DNA of 64,000 nt from Byssothecium circinans (lineage: Eukaryota; Ascomycota; Dothideomycetes; Pleosporales; Massarinaceae), in NCBI GenBank assembly GCA_010015675.1, contig ML976981.1, positions 534,504 to 598,503 of the forward strand, read 5' to 3'. The notes below the pieces were generated by a model. That model was given only the letters and a program-made list of their open reading frames with translations, had not been told where the DNA came from and made no database searches. A program made the position numbers and the translations under genes. Shown here piece after piece: positions 9,106 through 21,088 of this stretch (its first letter is position 1; each line of letters opens with the position of its first letter).

Positions 9106-12100
9106 ATGGCCACAGATATCGCACAACTATCCCAGCTGCTGGAGGCGAGTTTGGACCCCCGCCATAACAAGCAAGGTAAGTGCTCTCTATTATCTGTCGC
9201 CCATATTTCGCAACATCTCATGAGGGGAGAAAGGAGCCGGCTAGTAAGACGAGTCAAACAGCTTCATATGCAAATTGCGCGCCCATATCCAGCCAGCAAG
9301 CTATTTAGGAAAACTATCGAGGGGCAGGCCAGTTATCCACACTGCTAACTTCAACAGCGGAGGCCGCCATCGCGCACGAACAGACCAAGCCGGGCTTCTC
9401 CCTTACCCTCCTCCAGATCGTCCAGGGCGACTCCGCGCCGTCCAATACGCGACTCGCAAGCGCCCTGTACTTCAAGAACTTCGTGAAGCGCAACTGGGTG
9501 GATGAGAATGGCACGTACAAGCTGCCCGAGGACGAGGTGGTGGCCATCAAGCGCGAGCTGATCGGCCTGATGGTGTCGGTGCCGCCGAATCTGCAGGCAC
9601 AGCTCGGGGAGGCCATCAGCGCCATTGCAGACAGCGACTTCTGGCAGCGGTGGGACACGCTCGTGGACGACCTGATATCGCGCTTGACCCCCGGCAACGC
9701 GACTGTGAACAACGGCGTGCTGCGCGTCGCACACTCCATCTTCAAGCGCTGGCGCCCGCTCTTCCGGTCCGACGACCTCTTCACCGAGATCAACCACGTC
9801 CTGTCCAAGTTCAGCAAGCCGTTTCTGGAACTGCTCGAGAACACGGATCGCGCCATCACTGCCTCGCAGAACGACCCCGCGGCGCTGAAGGCGTACTTCA
9901 CCACCCTCGACCTCGTAATAAAGATCTTCTACGACCTCTCGTGCCAGGATCTGCCGCCCGACTTCGAGGACAACATCGGTGCCATCGCTACGCTCCTACA
10001 CAAGTACCTCGTATACGATAATGCTGCTTTGCGGACGGATGATGACAGTGACTCTGGGCCGCTCGAGTATGTCAAGGCGGGCATCTTTGAGAGCCTGATG
10101 CTGTACGTGCAGAAATACGAGGATGCATTTGGTCCGCAATTAGGCCAGTTCGTGGAGTCAACCTGGAGCTTCCTCATGTCAGTGGGCCTGGAAACAAAAT
10201 ACGACATCCTGGTTAGCAAAGCGCTGCAGTTCCTCACAAGTGTCGCTACGACTCCCCACGCATCAGCCTTCAACAACCAGCAGGTTCTCGTCCAAATCAT
10301 AGAGAAGGTGATCCTACCCAATCTCACCCTTCGCGATTCCGACGTAGAACTCTTCGAAGATGAGCCTATTGAGTTTATCCGACGGGACCTGGAAGGCTCT
10401 GACAACGACACGAGACGACGTGCTGCGACCAACTTCTTGCGCACCCTCATGTCAAAGTTCGAGTCGCTCGTTACAAGCACGGCTCAGACATACGTGGAGG
10501 CGTACCTACAAGACTATGCAAAAAACACAAAAGAGAACTGGAAGTCAAAAGACACTGCCGTGTATCTGTTCTCTGCTATTGCTGCACAGGGTACCGTCAC
10601 CACCGGAAAGGGTGTGGTCAGCGTGAATCCCAATGTCGACGTGCTTGGCTTCTTCCAGAGTCATGTCGCGTCCGACCTGCAGAGCGGAGACGTAGCGCCC
10701 ATCCTCAAAGTCGACTCAGTGAAGTTCCTTTACAGCTTCCGGACCCAGCTGTCTGCTGATCTTTGGCGTGCCGCTTTCCCTCTCCTTGTCAATCACCTAG
10801 GCAATGATAACTATGTCATCCACACGTATGCCGCCATCGCGGTAGAGCGCGCCTTGTACTTAGTCGATGACAACAAAAACCCCGTCATTCCCAAAGAACA
10901 GGTGGTAGGCGCTTCCCGGGATTTGATTACACATCTCTTCAAACTCGTCACCAAGGAGAGTGCACCGGAGAAGATTCAGGAGAACGAGTTCTTGATGAAG
11001 TGCATTATGCGGGTGTTGATCTTTATCCGAGAAGGCACAATTCCTCTCAGCGAAGTGGTATTGAACAATTTCGTCGGAATCCTCAAGGTCATCCGCCACA
11101 ACCCGAGCAATCCTCGCTTCCAGTACTTCTTCTTCGAAGGGCTTGGAGCGTTGATCAGATTCGCCGCTCCGCAGAATAGCGCTGCTTTCGAGCAGAAGTT
11201 GTACGAGCCCTTCGCCGCCGTATTGTCGGAGAACATCGAAGAATTCGTGCCTTATGTCTTTCAACTGTTTGCCGCACTGCTAGAGGCAAATCCTTCAGGC
11301 GGACTACCGGATTACTACCGCAGCATTTTCAATGCAATCCTCATGCCTTCTGTCTGGGAATCGAGAGGCAATGTACCGGCCTTGGTTCGATTAATAGCAG
11401 CTATGATACCCCGCGACTCTCAAAACATCGTTGCACAGAACCAGATCGAGCCCATACTTGGGATCTTCCAAAAACTGATTTCGTCCAAGGTGAACGAGAC
11501 GTATGCCTTCGAGCTGATCGAATGCGTTATTGCCAACTTCCCCGTCGCGTCACTAGAGCCGTACTTCGTGGAGATTCTCAAGCTCATGCTCCAGCGCTTA
11601 CAAAACATGAAGACGGAAAACTTCCAGCAGCGCTTCATTGCCTTCTACCACTTCATCTCGGCGAGACAAGACAAGGGTTTGGGTGCGGATTTTTACATCG
11701 CCGTTACCGACCAGGTTCAGAACGAGTAAGTCTTTTGCTCTATTAAAATAGCTACGGGTCTAACAGGTTACAGCGTCTTCAAACCCATCTACCTCAATAT
11801 CATTCTTCCTGATACGCAGAAGCTCTCCCGCCCTGTCGACCGCAAGACCGGTGTTGTCTCTTTCACCAAGACTTTAACCGACTCGCAGGCCTTCGTGGAC
11901 CGATATCCCAAGGGGTGGACCTTGACCACTCAACGCCTCATCGAGCTCCTGGTCAACCCACCCATGCCACCGACCGCTGACGATTTTATCGCTGACCAGG
12001 ATGTTGACGAGCTTGGGTTTGGTGCTGGCTTCACGCAACTTAATACGTGCAAGAAGCTACCCAAAGACCCGTTCCCAGATATTACCGATGTCAAAGCATG

Positions 12101-12215
12101 GGTAGGACAGTACCTAAAGGAGGCCAATACTCGGCATAATGGGAGAATCGTCAAGCTGGTGCAGGAGAGGCTGGACCCGGCGACGAAGCAGGTGCTGGCG
12201 CAGTATCTGGAGTAA
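9106..12215 (+). CDS. CSE1: Exportin-2 / importin-alpha re-exporter Cse1
   Basis: Three exons (9106-9175, 9358-11725, 11774-12215) give 959 residues, matching the ~960 of yeast Cse1 and animal CAS. It exports importin-alpha from the nucleus with Ran-GTP so that it can be reused in import. The importin-beta N-terminal domain covers about residues 20-100 (ends in ASALYFKNFVKRNW), followed by the Cse1 HEAT-repeat core and the C-terminal CAS/CSE1 region (WESRGNVPALVRLIAA, FQRFIAF-like segments). Intron 1 (182 nt) interrupts codon 24 after a 70-nt first exon; intron 2 (48 nt) uses the acceptor at 11773, and the nearer AG at 11766 would break the frame. The gene is intact and surely essential. Confidence 0.95.
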
Positions 12216-12964
12216 CGAGTCAAAGGATGATGCATGAGTCAGAGGTTGAGAATTGGACATTGGGATTCATAGGTATGGTCTTGGAAAGGAGTGATGGATA
12301 TCGGGCAGATTTGATACCAGCACTTATATGTAGCGTGATCGCACAGCGGGTGGAGTTTATGATAGATGGATAACGTGGGAACGGTAAGCGTTCTTGTGTA
12401 TAATCCCAAATCTAAAATGATAGCGTCCCCAAACTGTCACCTTTATCTTTATAACATGTTTTCATAGTCCCATCGTCATCCGATGCGGGGATGCATGAAG
12501 GCCTGGGTCTCTTCAAATGTTCACATGTGTAAACCACCACGTGCTGTTATCGATAAGGGGCCTCACCACGACACCACAGCTCGCGCAAGCCTAATCATCG
12601 CTCTCTCACACGCTCGTTGCTGCACTGAACAATGAGTCGAACCATCATTCGACTTCAACCAGAGTAAAACTCTGCATACATCTAGTGACTGTCCCAGCCC
12701 CTCAACATCCACCCCTCACAAACGCCTTTTACGCCTATATTTACGTGCCGCTGACGCCCGCATCCGGCCGGTCAACATGAGCGTTACCTCCTCGCCTTCG
12801 AGCTGAGGTTGCCTTTATCTCCTCCCTCCCCACTCCTATTTTCACTTATCTTGTGTCTATTTGCAAGGCGAAAATCTCCGAGATATCCACTTGGATCAGT
12901 GCAATCGAAGTTTTGAGACGGGCTTGCACAGCCTAGGTGTGTCCTGAAGGCTGAAGACGACAAG
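12216..12964. other. Intergenic, no gene seen
   Basis: 3' region of CSE1 and promoter of the next + gene. The only long open frame is antisense to the downstream gene and has no coding character. Confidence 0.5.
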
Positions 12965-14179
12965 ATGAGTCGACTCAAGCTCTCGGATATTGCCATAGGT
13001 GTCATGTGCGGACCGATTCTGTGCTGCTGGATAGCCATCGCGAATTGCTGCTGTCCATCCCGCCTGCGCCGTCGCCACCACCCGTCAGAAGACCGACGGC
13101 GCTTTGAACGAAGACAACGCATGGCTCCCCGCCCACTCCCCGTACGACCGCTAGAAAGAAGCCTCACCATCCCTCCTTCCTCATCATACATACCTTCTTC
13201 CTCCGTCGACGCCGCAATCGACATCAACATCGAAAAGCCAGACGATGAATACCCTCCAACCGCGACCACTTGCGGCAACACCCTCGACCAGACACAGTCC
13301 CGCCTCATGCGTCTCCCCCTCGAACTCCGACGGATGATATACCGGGCCGTGGTGGGAGATAGCACTATGCATATGGTACTCAAAGAGCGGAAATTGGGAC
13401 ATCTCAGGTGTAAACATCCCAGCGCTTTGGAGTGTCCGTTAGGCTTCAATGGGAGGACGTTGAGCCGCGAGTGTTGCTGGGGCACAATGGATAGTGCGAA
13501 TATCTGGGTTCCTATGGATGGGGCTGGTGCTGGGGAGCCTACGCATGGGGGGATTGTGCCGTTTTTGATGTCGTGTCGGCAGGTGTGAGTATCCATCCCT
13601 TTATTACCTATCCTTGGACGCGGTTGGAAATGGACCAGGGGAGAAGGAGTGAACATGTCATCAGCCGGGGTGAAAGCATTTGAACATCACTAACACAATT
13701 CGTCACCCAACAGTTACTCGGAAGCAATCGACTACCTCTACACCACAAACTGTTTCTCCTTCTCCGACCTCGACTGTCTGCGCTACATGTCCAGCACCAC
13801 ACTCCCGCACCGCTTCTCCCTAATCCGCACCCTGGATATCGAATGGTTCATGACATGGCCCATCTACGACCCCATCGCGCAGTCCCTCCTCCTCGCCTCG
13901 CCTGCCCTCTACCCACCCCACGACGAAGCTACCTGGGAGGAAACATGGCGGATCATCGCCGCGATGCCAAATCTCAAGTTCATAAGGGTTAGCTTGTTGT
14001 ACTTTGATGGCTTTCGCAATATGAGCTATGAGGGCAGGATGTTGGAGCCATTGAGGAAAGTTACGAGACCGGAGAGATTTGAGGTGCATGTTAGTTGGCA
14101 GGGGGAGGAGCGGGGGGAGGGGGCGCCGTTTATGTTGATTAGGCCGGCGGCGGGGGAGGGAGAGAGTGAGGACGAGTGA
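12965..14179 (+). CDS. DUF7730-type hypothetical protein
   Basis: Exons 12965-13584 and 13714-14179 (intron 129 nt, phase 2) give 361 residues. An N-terminal hydrophobic segment rich in Cys (GPILCCWIAIANCCC, residues 15-30) is followed by basic, disordered sequence. The family signature starts at LMRLPLELRRMIYR, continues as a conserved MHMVLKERKLGHLRC element, and after the splice reads CRQVYSEAIDYLYTTNCFSF and HRFSLIRTLDIEW. This is the F-box-like, Pezizomycotina-expanded family of unknown function now called DUF7730. The splice is supported because the CRQ|VYSEA motif spans it. Function is unknown; the F-box-like opening hints at a ubiquitin or protein-binding role, which is only inference. 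Confidence 0.78.
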
Positions 14180-14673
14180 GTGAAGGAGAGTGGATGGGGT
14201 GGAAAAGTTGGAGTTTTTTGGTGGGGGTGGGTGTTTTGTTTGTGGGACGTGGAAAACTGTGGGGGATCGATGTTTAGGTGAGAATGCTGTTGATGGATGT
14301 TCTTGTTCTTGTTCATGCTCATGTTATTGTCGATAGAGGTGTTCTTGTTGGATATATGTACTTACGATGCGATGAAGGTGTTTCTGATGTTGTTAGGTAC
14401 TAATGTTGAAATATAGATCCTGGTTCTTGACGTTTGTAAGGACTTCATCGCCTACGTACTTGTTTTCTTCATTAATTTGGTCCCGATGTCATATTTCTGG
14501 CATCAACCTTCCTCATTCGGCTAGCGGATGGACTTCCCTCCTCGTCCAGCGCAGGGCGCACTTTCTACAACCTCCGCTCGAGAAGCTTCCACTCACTTAG
14601 GTCGAAGGAAGGAAAGAAACCACATATGCAAGTCCTCCCAACTCATCCGAGTTCATTTAATACATATATCCAA
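14180..14673. other. Intergenic, no gene seen
   Basis: 3' region of the DUF7730 gene and promoter of the AlaX gene. A short T/G-rich stretch with repeated TTCTTG/TTCATG words is at about 14300-14320. No coding feature is supported. Confidence 0.45.
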
Positions 14674-14688
14674 ATGCTCCACCATTGA
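14674..14688 (+). promoter_or_regulatory. 4-codon uORF abutting an AUG
   Basis: ATG at 14674 opens a four-codon frame (M-L-H-H) whose TGA ends at 14688; the next base begins the in-frame upstream ATG (14689) of the AlaX gene. Whether it lies in the mRNA depends on the transcription start, which cannot be read from the sequence. Confidence 0.4.
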
Positions 14689-15666
14689 ATGCTTCTCCAT
14701 CTTCCTTCCCGCCTACCATCTACACAACAACTACTCCACAAACTCAAATCACTCTCCCAACCCATCTCAATCATCCCCCTCACCCAACACCGTCTCCCAC
14801 CCACCATCCCACGCAAAACCACCACTACAATGGCAACCCCAACCAAAACGGAAGCCCTCTACCAAAAAGACAGCGACCTCCACACCCACACCTCCCCCCT
14901 CACATCCCTGACCCCCCTCAGCTCCCTCCCCTCAACAGCACAAGCCCTATTCAAAACCCCACCCGGTGAACCCTTCATCCTCACCACCCCCTCCACAATC
15001 TTCCACGCCCAAGGCGGCGGCCAGCCCTCCGACACGGGCACCATGACGCTCAAAGGAAACGAGCAAGAAGGGGGAACCTTCGTCGTGCACCAAGTGCGTA
15101 AAGTCGAGCCTACGATACTCCACCTGGGGACTTTCGAGCCGCCCGACAAGCGGTTCGGTGGTGCTGAGGGGGCAGAAGCGGAGATGCAGGTTGTGCAGAG
15201 GATCGATAGCGAAGCTCGATTATTACACTCCAGACTGCACACGGGCGGCCACGCCCTCGGTCTCGCGATCAATCTGTTGAAGCAAGAAGGGGTTCTCCCC
15301 TCCGACCTCAGAGACGGAAAAGCATCGCATTACCCCAACGCCGCGTCCGTGGAGTTCAGCGGGCTTATCCCGGGGGACAAAAAATCAGCGATTCAGGAGA
15401 AGGTCGATGAGCTCGTGTCGCGGGACCTTGAGGTTGGGATTCTTTTCTGGAGCGAGGAGAGGGCGGGGGAGAAGTGTATTGGGGGGATCGGGGGCGCGGC
15501 GGTGTCGGGGGAGGATGTGAGGGTCGTGGATATTGGGGGCTTGGGGTGCTATCCGTGTGGGGGGACGCATGTTAGGAGGTTGGGGGAGGTGGGGAGGGTC
15601 GTTGTTAGGGGCGTGAAGAGGCAGAGGGGGGTTAGTAGGGTGGGGTATGATGTTTTGGAGAGGTGA
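14689..15666 (+). CDS. AlaX-type alanyl-tRNA editing protein
   Basis: Trans-editing hydrolase that clears mischarged Ser (or Gly) from tRNA-Ala, related to the editing half of alanyl-tRNA synthetase. From the internal ATG at 14830 the protein has 278 residues. In that numbering the zinc ligands are complete: H137 and H141 (LHTGGH) and C243 with H247 (CGGTH), plus the conserved FHAQGGGQPSDTG loop near residue 60. No synthetase domain is attached, so this is a free-standing editor. An in-frame ATG at 14689 adds 47 residues with three Arg, three Lys and no acidic residue, rich in Leu/Ser/Thr/Pro, which looks like a mitochondrial presequence. Both isoforms are possible; the internal start has an AACAATGG-like context. 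Codon use shifts to G-rich near the 3' end. Confidence 0.85.
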   Translation: MLLHLPSRLPSTQQLLHKLKSLSQPISIIPLTQHRLPPTIPRKTTTTMATPTKTEALYQKDSDLHTHTSPLTSLTPLSSLPSTAQALFKTPPGEPFILTTPSTIFHAQGGGQPSDTGTMTLKGNEQEGGTFVVHQVRKVEPTILHLGTFEPPDKRFGGAEGAEAEMQVVQRIDSEARLLHSRLHTGGHALGLAINLLKQEGVLPSDLRDGKASHYPNAASVEFSGLIPGDKKSAIQEKVDELVSRDLEVGILFWSEERAGEKCIGGIGGAAVSGEDVRVVDIGGLGCYPCGGTHVRRLGEVGRVVVRGVKRQRGVSRVGYDVLER

Positions 15667-16338
15667 GGGGGGAGGTGGTGTGAGTGTTTGTTGGAGGTTG
15701 AGAGGATTGGCTGGTGGTGATATAGAGAGGATGGGTTAAATGATATATAAAGGTGGAATTGTCCATTTCGGCAAATTTGCATTAGGGTTCAATTTTTAGA
15801 CCTTTGTTTTGAGAGATGTTTGTTTGAAGGGATGGTTTGACTGCTTTGGTAGGCTGTCTGTCATCGTCACTAGAGGTCTGTACTAGTCCGAGCGTTAAGG
15901 TATGTGGCCGCCTTCGAGAGGATGTTTCATCGGGTTTCAAACAGATGATCATTGATGTAAAGCTCTATTATTCTAAGAGAACGAGCGTGGCAGCGGAAGT
16001 CTACCGAGATTTGACCTGGGAATGCCGAGTGCGAAATATCGGAAATTGCAATTCTCGTCGGCAAAAGCGCACATCTTGAAGTATCTGGCGAAGTAAAGTC
16101 ATCTTTGTTTCTGTGACTAGCTTCTCAAACTGTGATACAAAGCGGCAATTCAAGCGCTGTGTTTTAGGCTGGCTGCATAGAGCGTGGTGGTCAGAACGTC
16201 GCTGACGCTCCAACACTCGAACACTGCACACCTCACACATCACCACAACTATTCCACGAACACCACGACTACAAGTACATACCCCTTGGCCAAACCGCGG
16301 GATCCACAGTACCCACCAAGAATTGCAATCCCGGCAAA
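15667..16338. other. Intergenic, no gene seen
   Basis: 3' region of the AlaX gene and promoter of the MSO1 homologue. The open frames here are short, overlap each other on both strands and show no family signature. Confidence 0.45.
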
Positions 16339-17208
16339 ATGTCGTCGTATCTCAACAACCTCCTCACGACAACGACATCGCGATACAACTCCCTCCGCCG
16401 CCAACTCCTCTCCGACGAAGCGGACGGCGACACCGAAGACGACACACACATCTCGCGCGTCCTCCGCGCCTACTACACCGAAAAAGGCCGTCCGTTTCCC
16501 ACATGGCTGCCGCCCGACCCAAAAGCCCCGCAAGCAGCCCCCGTGCAAATGGTCTCCTCTGCCGGTCGAGGATACGGCAACATGGGGCCGCCGCAGCAGA
16601 TGGGCGGCCGAGGAGGCGGAGCCATCAGTGACCTCTGGGACGCACCTTCGCAACCACAGCAGGCGCAGGAACCCATTTCACTGCGTCGCGCACAAGGAAG
16701 GGGAGGAGGCAGACCTGGTATGGGGAATTCGCTGTCGCCGGAGCCGCAGAGTCAAGGGAGACCGCTGCCGAGTCAACGCGCGGGAAGCTACCAGAGTTCT
16801 GGATTCCGTCCCTCTGAGCCCTCCCCACCGCCGAGCGCGGGGTCAGGTGTTTCGGCTCAGGACAGGTTGAAGGCGAGGCTTTGGGGGAGGTCTACGAGTC
16901 CCGCACAGAGCGCTCCACCGTCGTTGAGTGGCAGTCCAGCTGGCACGCCTGCACCGGGTATGCGAAGCCCATATGACCGACCTGGAGGGGGGGGCGGAAG
17001 GCCACCGTATCCCGATAATCGCAGCGGCGGATACTCAGCTGGAGGCGGCGGCGGAAGGCAGCAGAATGACTACAAAATGTCCTCGAACTCTCCGTGGTCG
17101 GGCGGCAATGATGATCCATATGGACCGGGCTACAATGCTGGGCCACCACAACAGCCGTCTTCGGACAGGAGGCGCGTTGGTCTGCCCAACGGGCCGCGCA
17201 TGCGATAG
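16339..17208 (+). CDS. MSO1: Sec1-binding protein Mso1 homologue
   Basis: Intronless, 289 residues. Yeast Mso1 binds the SM protein Sec1 and helps SNARE assembly at sites of exocytosis. The conserved part is the N-terminal ~60 residues, the Sec1-binding region: YLNNLLTTTTSRYNSLRRQL, then an acidic stretch (SDEADGDTEDDTH), then ISRVLRAYYTEKGRPFPTWL, which ends the motif with the family's typical PTWLPPD. The rest is Gly/Pro/Gln/Ser-rich and disordered (several GGGG runs, PPQQ), as in other filamentous fungi, and contains QDRLKARLWG at about residue 175, a second short conserved motif often seen near the C-terminus of these proteins. It should act at the plasma membrane of the hyphal tip. Confidence 0.8.
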   Translation: MSSYLNNLLTTTTSRYNSLRRQLLSDEADGDTEDDTHISRVLRAYYTEKGRPFPTWLPPDPKAPQAAPVQMVSSAGRGYGNMGPPQQMGGRGGGAISDLWDAPSQPQQAQEPISLRRAQGRGGGRPGMGNSLSPEPQSQGRPLPSQRAGSYQSSGFRPSEPSPPPSAGSGVSAQDRLKARLWGRSTSPAQSAPPSLSGSPAGTPAPGMRSPYDRPGGGGGRPPYPDNRSGGYSAGGGGGRQQNDYKMSSNSPWSGGNDDPYGPGYNAGPPQQPSSDRRRVGLPNGPRMR

Positions 17209-17646
17209 CAGTCTTTCCTTTTATCTGATTTTGCCCAGCTGCGGCGTATGTTGGAATTCACTTGTACATATGGGGCATGGGCATTGGGATATTCACGATT
17301 TATGCGCTGTGGGTGTATGGGGCATGTCCTGGGATTGCTGGCCTGGGATGGTCTGTGGTGTTTTTCACACTTTAATTCAAGACGTCTACGATTATTTAAA
17401 GTTGATGCGGTTTTGTGATATGCATGCGTCGTCTCTAAACGCGTACTCGCTGACCCCGCCACAATCAATCAACGTCATCCTTCTGATCTGATGACTACCT
17501 CAAGCTCCCCACTGCACCGCACCTGCAGCTCCTACACCTTACACCTTGAATTCTGCTTTATTCAGATACTGCCACCTATGACCTAAACACATCTGAACTT
17601 CCCCTACACATACCGGATATTCCGTCTTTGTCGCCACCATCCCCGC
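17209..17646. other. Intergenic, no gene seen
   Basis: 3' region of the MSO1 homologue and promoter/leader of GYP7. The 150 bases before the GYP7 start are C/T-rich, as expected for a fungal leader. Confidence 0.45.
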
Positions 17647-20318
17647 ATGGCTTCCCCAACCTCCACCGACTCACGCAGTCCGCCCTCGCCGTCGGCCTCC
17701 TTCTACGACCTTAGCGATGACGAAGAGGGAGAGTACAACACGATAAGACACTCGAGCAGCGGACGAGGTGTCAAGCTGCTATATACTAAAAGCAAGGTAC
17801 GCCTCCCAGCCGTCAAACCTCCGGCTTCAGCGTTTGGTGGCGTGAAAGCTGATGCACTCCAGGTCTACGTACACCCCACGCCGTCGGCCAGAGACAACAT
17901 CCCCGGCTTCATAGCCCTCATACAGCAAAAATCTGCCCCAACGACCAACGATGCGCGACCGACCTCCTCGGCATCTGCACGCAGCGTGCATTCGTCATCG
18001 CTACTCCTTGCTTGGCTCCCTGAATCCCAGCTCGGCGACGCGTATGACACGTATGTCAAAGTAGACCTCTCAGACTCATCCTCTCCGCCTAGACAATCAT
18101 ACCTCGTTCCTCCGCCGCCTACGACGACTTCACATGGCTCCGCCATCGGAGCTTACGCGTTTGCTGTCCCTCTGAGCGAGATATATTCAATCTTGGTACG
18201 GCCGCCGAGTATCGGATGGTGGTTTGGGAGTGTAGTGGTGAATACAAGGGCGGGAGACAGCTTCCCAGCTCTGTTCTTTCATGATAGCGAGTGTCAGTCG
18301 ACGATTATGCAGAGGAAGAAGCTGGCGAAGGAGAGCTTTGATCCGTTTAGCGATGGTGGTGGTATGTTCTGGGGAGGGGATGAGGTGTTGAGGTGGTTGA
18401 AGAGATATGTGTCTATAGAGCGGTCGGGCGCGGATCCGAATATTTATCTCATTGAGCCTACAGAGGAAGACAAGAGATCGTTCGGCAAGAATGCACCTCG
18501 GTCACCAAAGGGGAAGGCGAAGGATGTGGAAGCATCGGCGTCGGATAAAAAGAGGGATGGCGGCATGGACCCTGTGACAAAGGCATTGAAGGAAGCACGG
18601 TGGAACTTTTTGGAGAAACTGAGCCAAGTCACGACGTTCACGAGGAGGACGGCCCAGGCTGTTGCCGAGAATCCGAAACTTCCCCCACAAGTCCGGCGAT
18701 TGATCCAAACCCCCGAGGTCCAGACGCTGCAGGAAGAGTTCGATAGCGCGCGGTTGTATCTGGCAAGATGGGCCATGGGCATTGCAGAGCAGAGCGAGCG
18801 AGAGCGGAACCAGCGGATATGGACGGCAAAGGACGTTTTGGCAATGGAAGAAAGTGACGTTGGAGACTTTGAGATCTTGGATATGGACAAGATGTCCCTT
18901 GCGGATCGCAAGAAACCTGTAACGATCGAGGAGTGGAAAGGGATGTTCGATAGGCATGGGAGGCTACAGGTCACGCCTGATGAGGTCAAGGAGCGGATAT
19001 TCCACGGTGGTCTACATCCCGATGACGGCGTTAGGAAAGAAGCTTGGCTGTTCCTACTTGGAGTGTACGAGTGGGACAGCTCGGAAGAAGAGCGACGGGC
19101 GAGTATTAACAGCAGGCGGGATGAGTACATCAGGCTCAAGGGCGCATGGTGGGAGAGGATGGTAGAAGGGCACAGCACACTCGAACAAGAGGAGTGGTGG
19201 AGGGACCAGAAGAACAGGATAGGTTCGTCTTGCATATTTTCCTTCATCCAAGACATGCATGGCTAACTTTTCCCCTGTGTACGGGGTTCGTCATATAGAG
19301 AAAGATGTGCACCGAACAGACCGTACTATCCCCATCTTCATAGGCGAAGACATCCCGCATCCGGACCCCGATTCGCCTTTCGCAGACGTCGGAACGAATG
19401 TGCATCTCGAGCAGATGAAGGATATGCTACTGACGTACAACGAGTACAACAAGGACTTGGGATACGTGCAAGGCATGAGCGATTTACTTGCTCCCATCTA
19501 CGCGGTCATGCAGGATGATGCTATTGCGTTCTGGGGCTTTGTTGGATTCATGGAACGCATGGTACGTTTATCTTCCCATTGCATCACTTCGAGTTATTAA
19601 CATACGAAAAGGAGCGCAACTTCCTCCGCGATCAATCCGGCATGCGCAAGCAACTCCTCACTCTCGACCACGTCGTCCAGCTCATAGACCCAAAGCTCTA
19701 CCTCCACCTCCAATCCGCCGACTCGACCAACTTTTTCTTCTTCTTCCGCATGCTTCTTGTGTGGTATAAGCGCGAGTTTGAATGGGCTGATGTGTTGAGG
19801 TTGTGGGAGGCGCTGTGGACTGACTACCTGAGCGGGAACTTCCATATCTTCATTGCTTTGGCGATTTTGGAGAAGCATCGGGATGTTATCATGGCGCATC
19901 TGCAGCACTTTGACGAGGTGCTGAAGTATGGTGAGTATCCACATCTATTTTCCTATCTGCCTATTCGATAGGACCGGCTGACAATTGCATAGTGAACGAG
20001 CTATCCGGCACCATGGATCTCGAGTCCACGCTCGTACGTGCCGAATCACTATTTTACCGCTTCCAACGCACCGTCCAGACTATCGACAAGAAGGGAAACT
20101 TTCCCTCTGCACCCCAAGCCAAACAGCGCAAACCAGTCGCTTCACCAGGTCCATCGGGCTCGGATACTCAGGCCTCGACATCAGCTACAGACAAGGGCAA
20201 GCAACCCGAAAGCCAGGAAGAGACGAGGGTCATTAGCCCTGAGCTTAGGGTGTTGCTTAGTCGAAAGGTGGAGAAGGTGGATAAGGAAGATGTGGCGAAG
20301 CAGGGTGGTGCTAGATAG
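17647..20318 (+). CDS. GYP7: TBC-domain Rab GAP, Gyp7 type
   Basis: Four exons (17647-19222, 19299-19561, 19612-19930, 19993-20318) give 827 residues. Gyp7 inactivates the vacuolar/late-endosomal Rab Ypt7. The N-terminal half has the Gyp7-type substrate-recognition region (ALQVYVHPTPSARDNIPGF; WWFGSVVVNTRAGDSFPALF). The TBC domain begins about residue 450 with IFHGGLHPDDGVRKEAW. The catalytic arginine finger is R531 in IEKDVHRTDR, encoded across the first splice, and the glutamine finger is Q583 in GYVQGMSD. A C-terminal Lys/Ser-rich tail of ~80 residues is disordered. Introns are 76, 50 and 62 nt; the second acceptor (CGAAAAG) is weak but is required by the conserved MERMERNFLRDQSG. Both catalytic residues are present, so it should be active. 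Confidence 0.92.
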
Positions 20319-21088
20319 GGTGCGTAGTCAGTCTTTTTGGTGGGGATTCGGCGTTGTTGATGGTTTGAATTTTGTGCGTGCGTCTTCCTTTATTGCTGTT
20401 TTGTGTACATAGCATTTATCTTTTTGGTCGGGTCTTGGGGGTGTGGTGTACGGCAGGCAGCACATCATCCAGCGAGTACATGTACTGGACAATCAGGACG
20501 TTTCCCCTCAATCCTTGCCTTCTCTCTCGTCGGGCATTCTCATCTCCGTCACAGATTAGCAAAACCTTGGGGAGTAAGCTAACAAACGTACTCTGCGCAA
20601 TCATCTAAGGGGGCTCAGTATCTCATACTCCACTCGATCCTTGGGCTCTAATAGCGACGCGAGTTTTGATACCTTATTTCCGTTCCTGCGAAGTCTCATT
20701 ATTCGAGTCCTGTCTTTTTACGTCATCTCTGCAATTTTTTGTTCGGCTTTCTCTGCGCGTTTCGTATGTTGCTCAGGCTCTTTCTCTTGCAGTACGGTAA
20801 TCTTGGGTGCTAAACATACAAGTTCCGTCTCGTGAAAAGAGCCAAGGCCCTGTTTCCATCCCAGAGAGCGTTTATATAAATTCCTTAGGGCCCCTTGCCG
20901 AGGTTGCATCACCGCGAGATACGCTTCACAGAGCACGTCACATCGGTGGACCAGGGCTTCAAGGCAGCACTTCACATTCGCGCTGCGCACTTCACACTTC
21001 AAGTCCTCGACCGCCAACACATGCTAGACCCGCACTTACAACAACAAAAATACCTTGTCTGCCAAACGAGTACGCTGCTCCCGCTTCA
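20319..21088. other. Intergenic and long 5' leader
   Basis: The frame of the next gene stays open for 280 bases before its first ATG, but without an ATG, so this part is probably untranslated leader. A T-rich stretch near 20700-20760 may be promoter. Nothing else is supported. Confidence 0.45.

Noticed and set aside
9314..9904. 196-codon minus frame over CSE1
   Set aside because: Antisense shadow of a gene with clear homology and splices.
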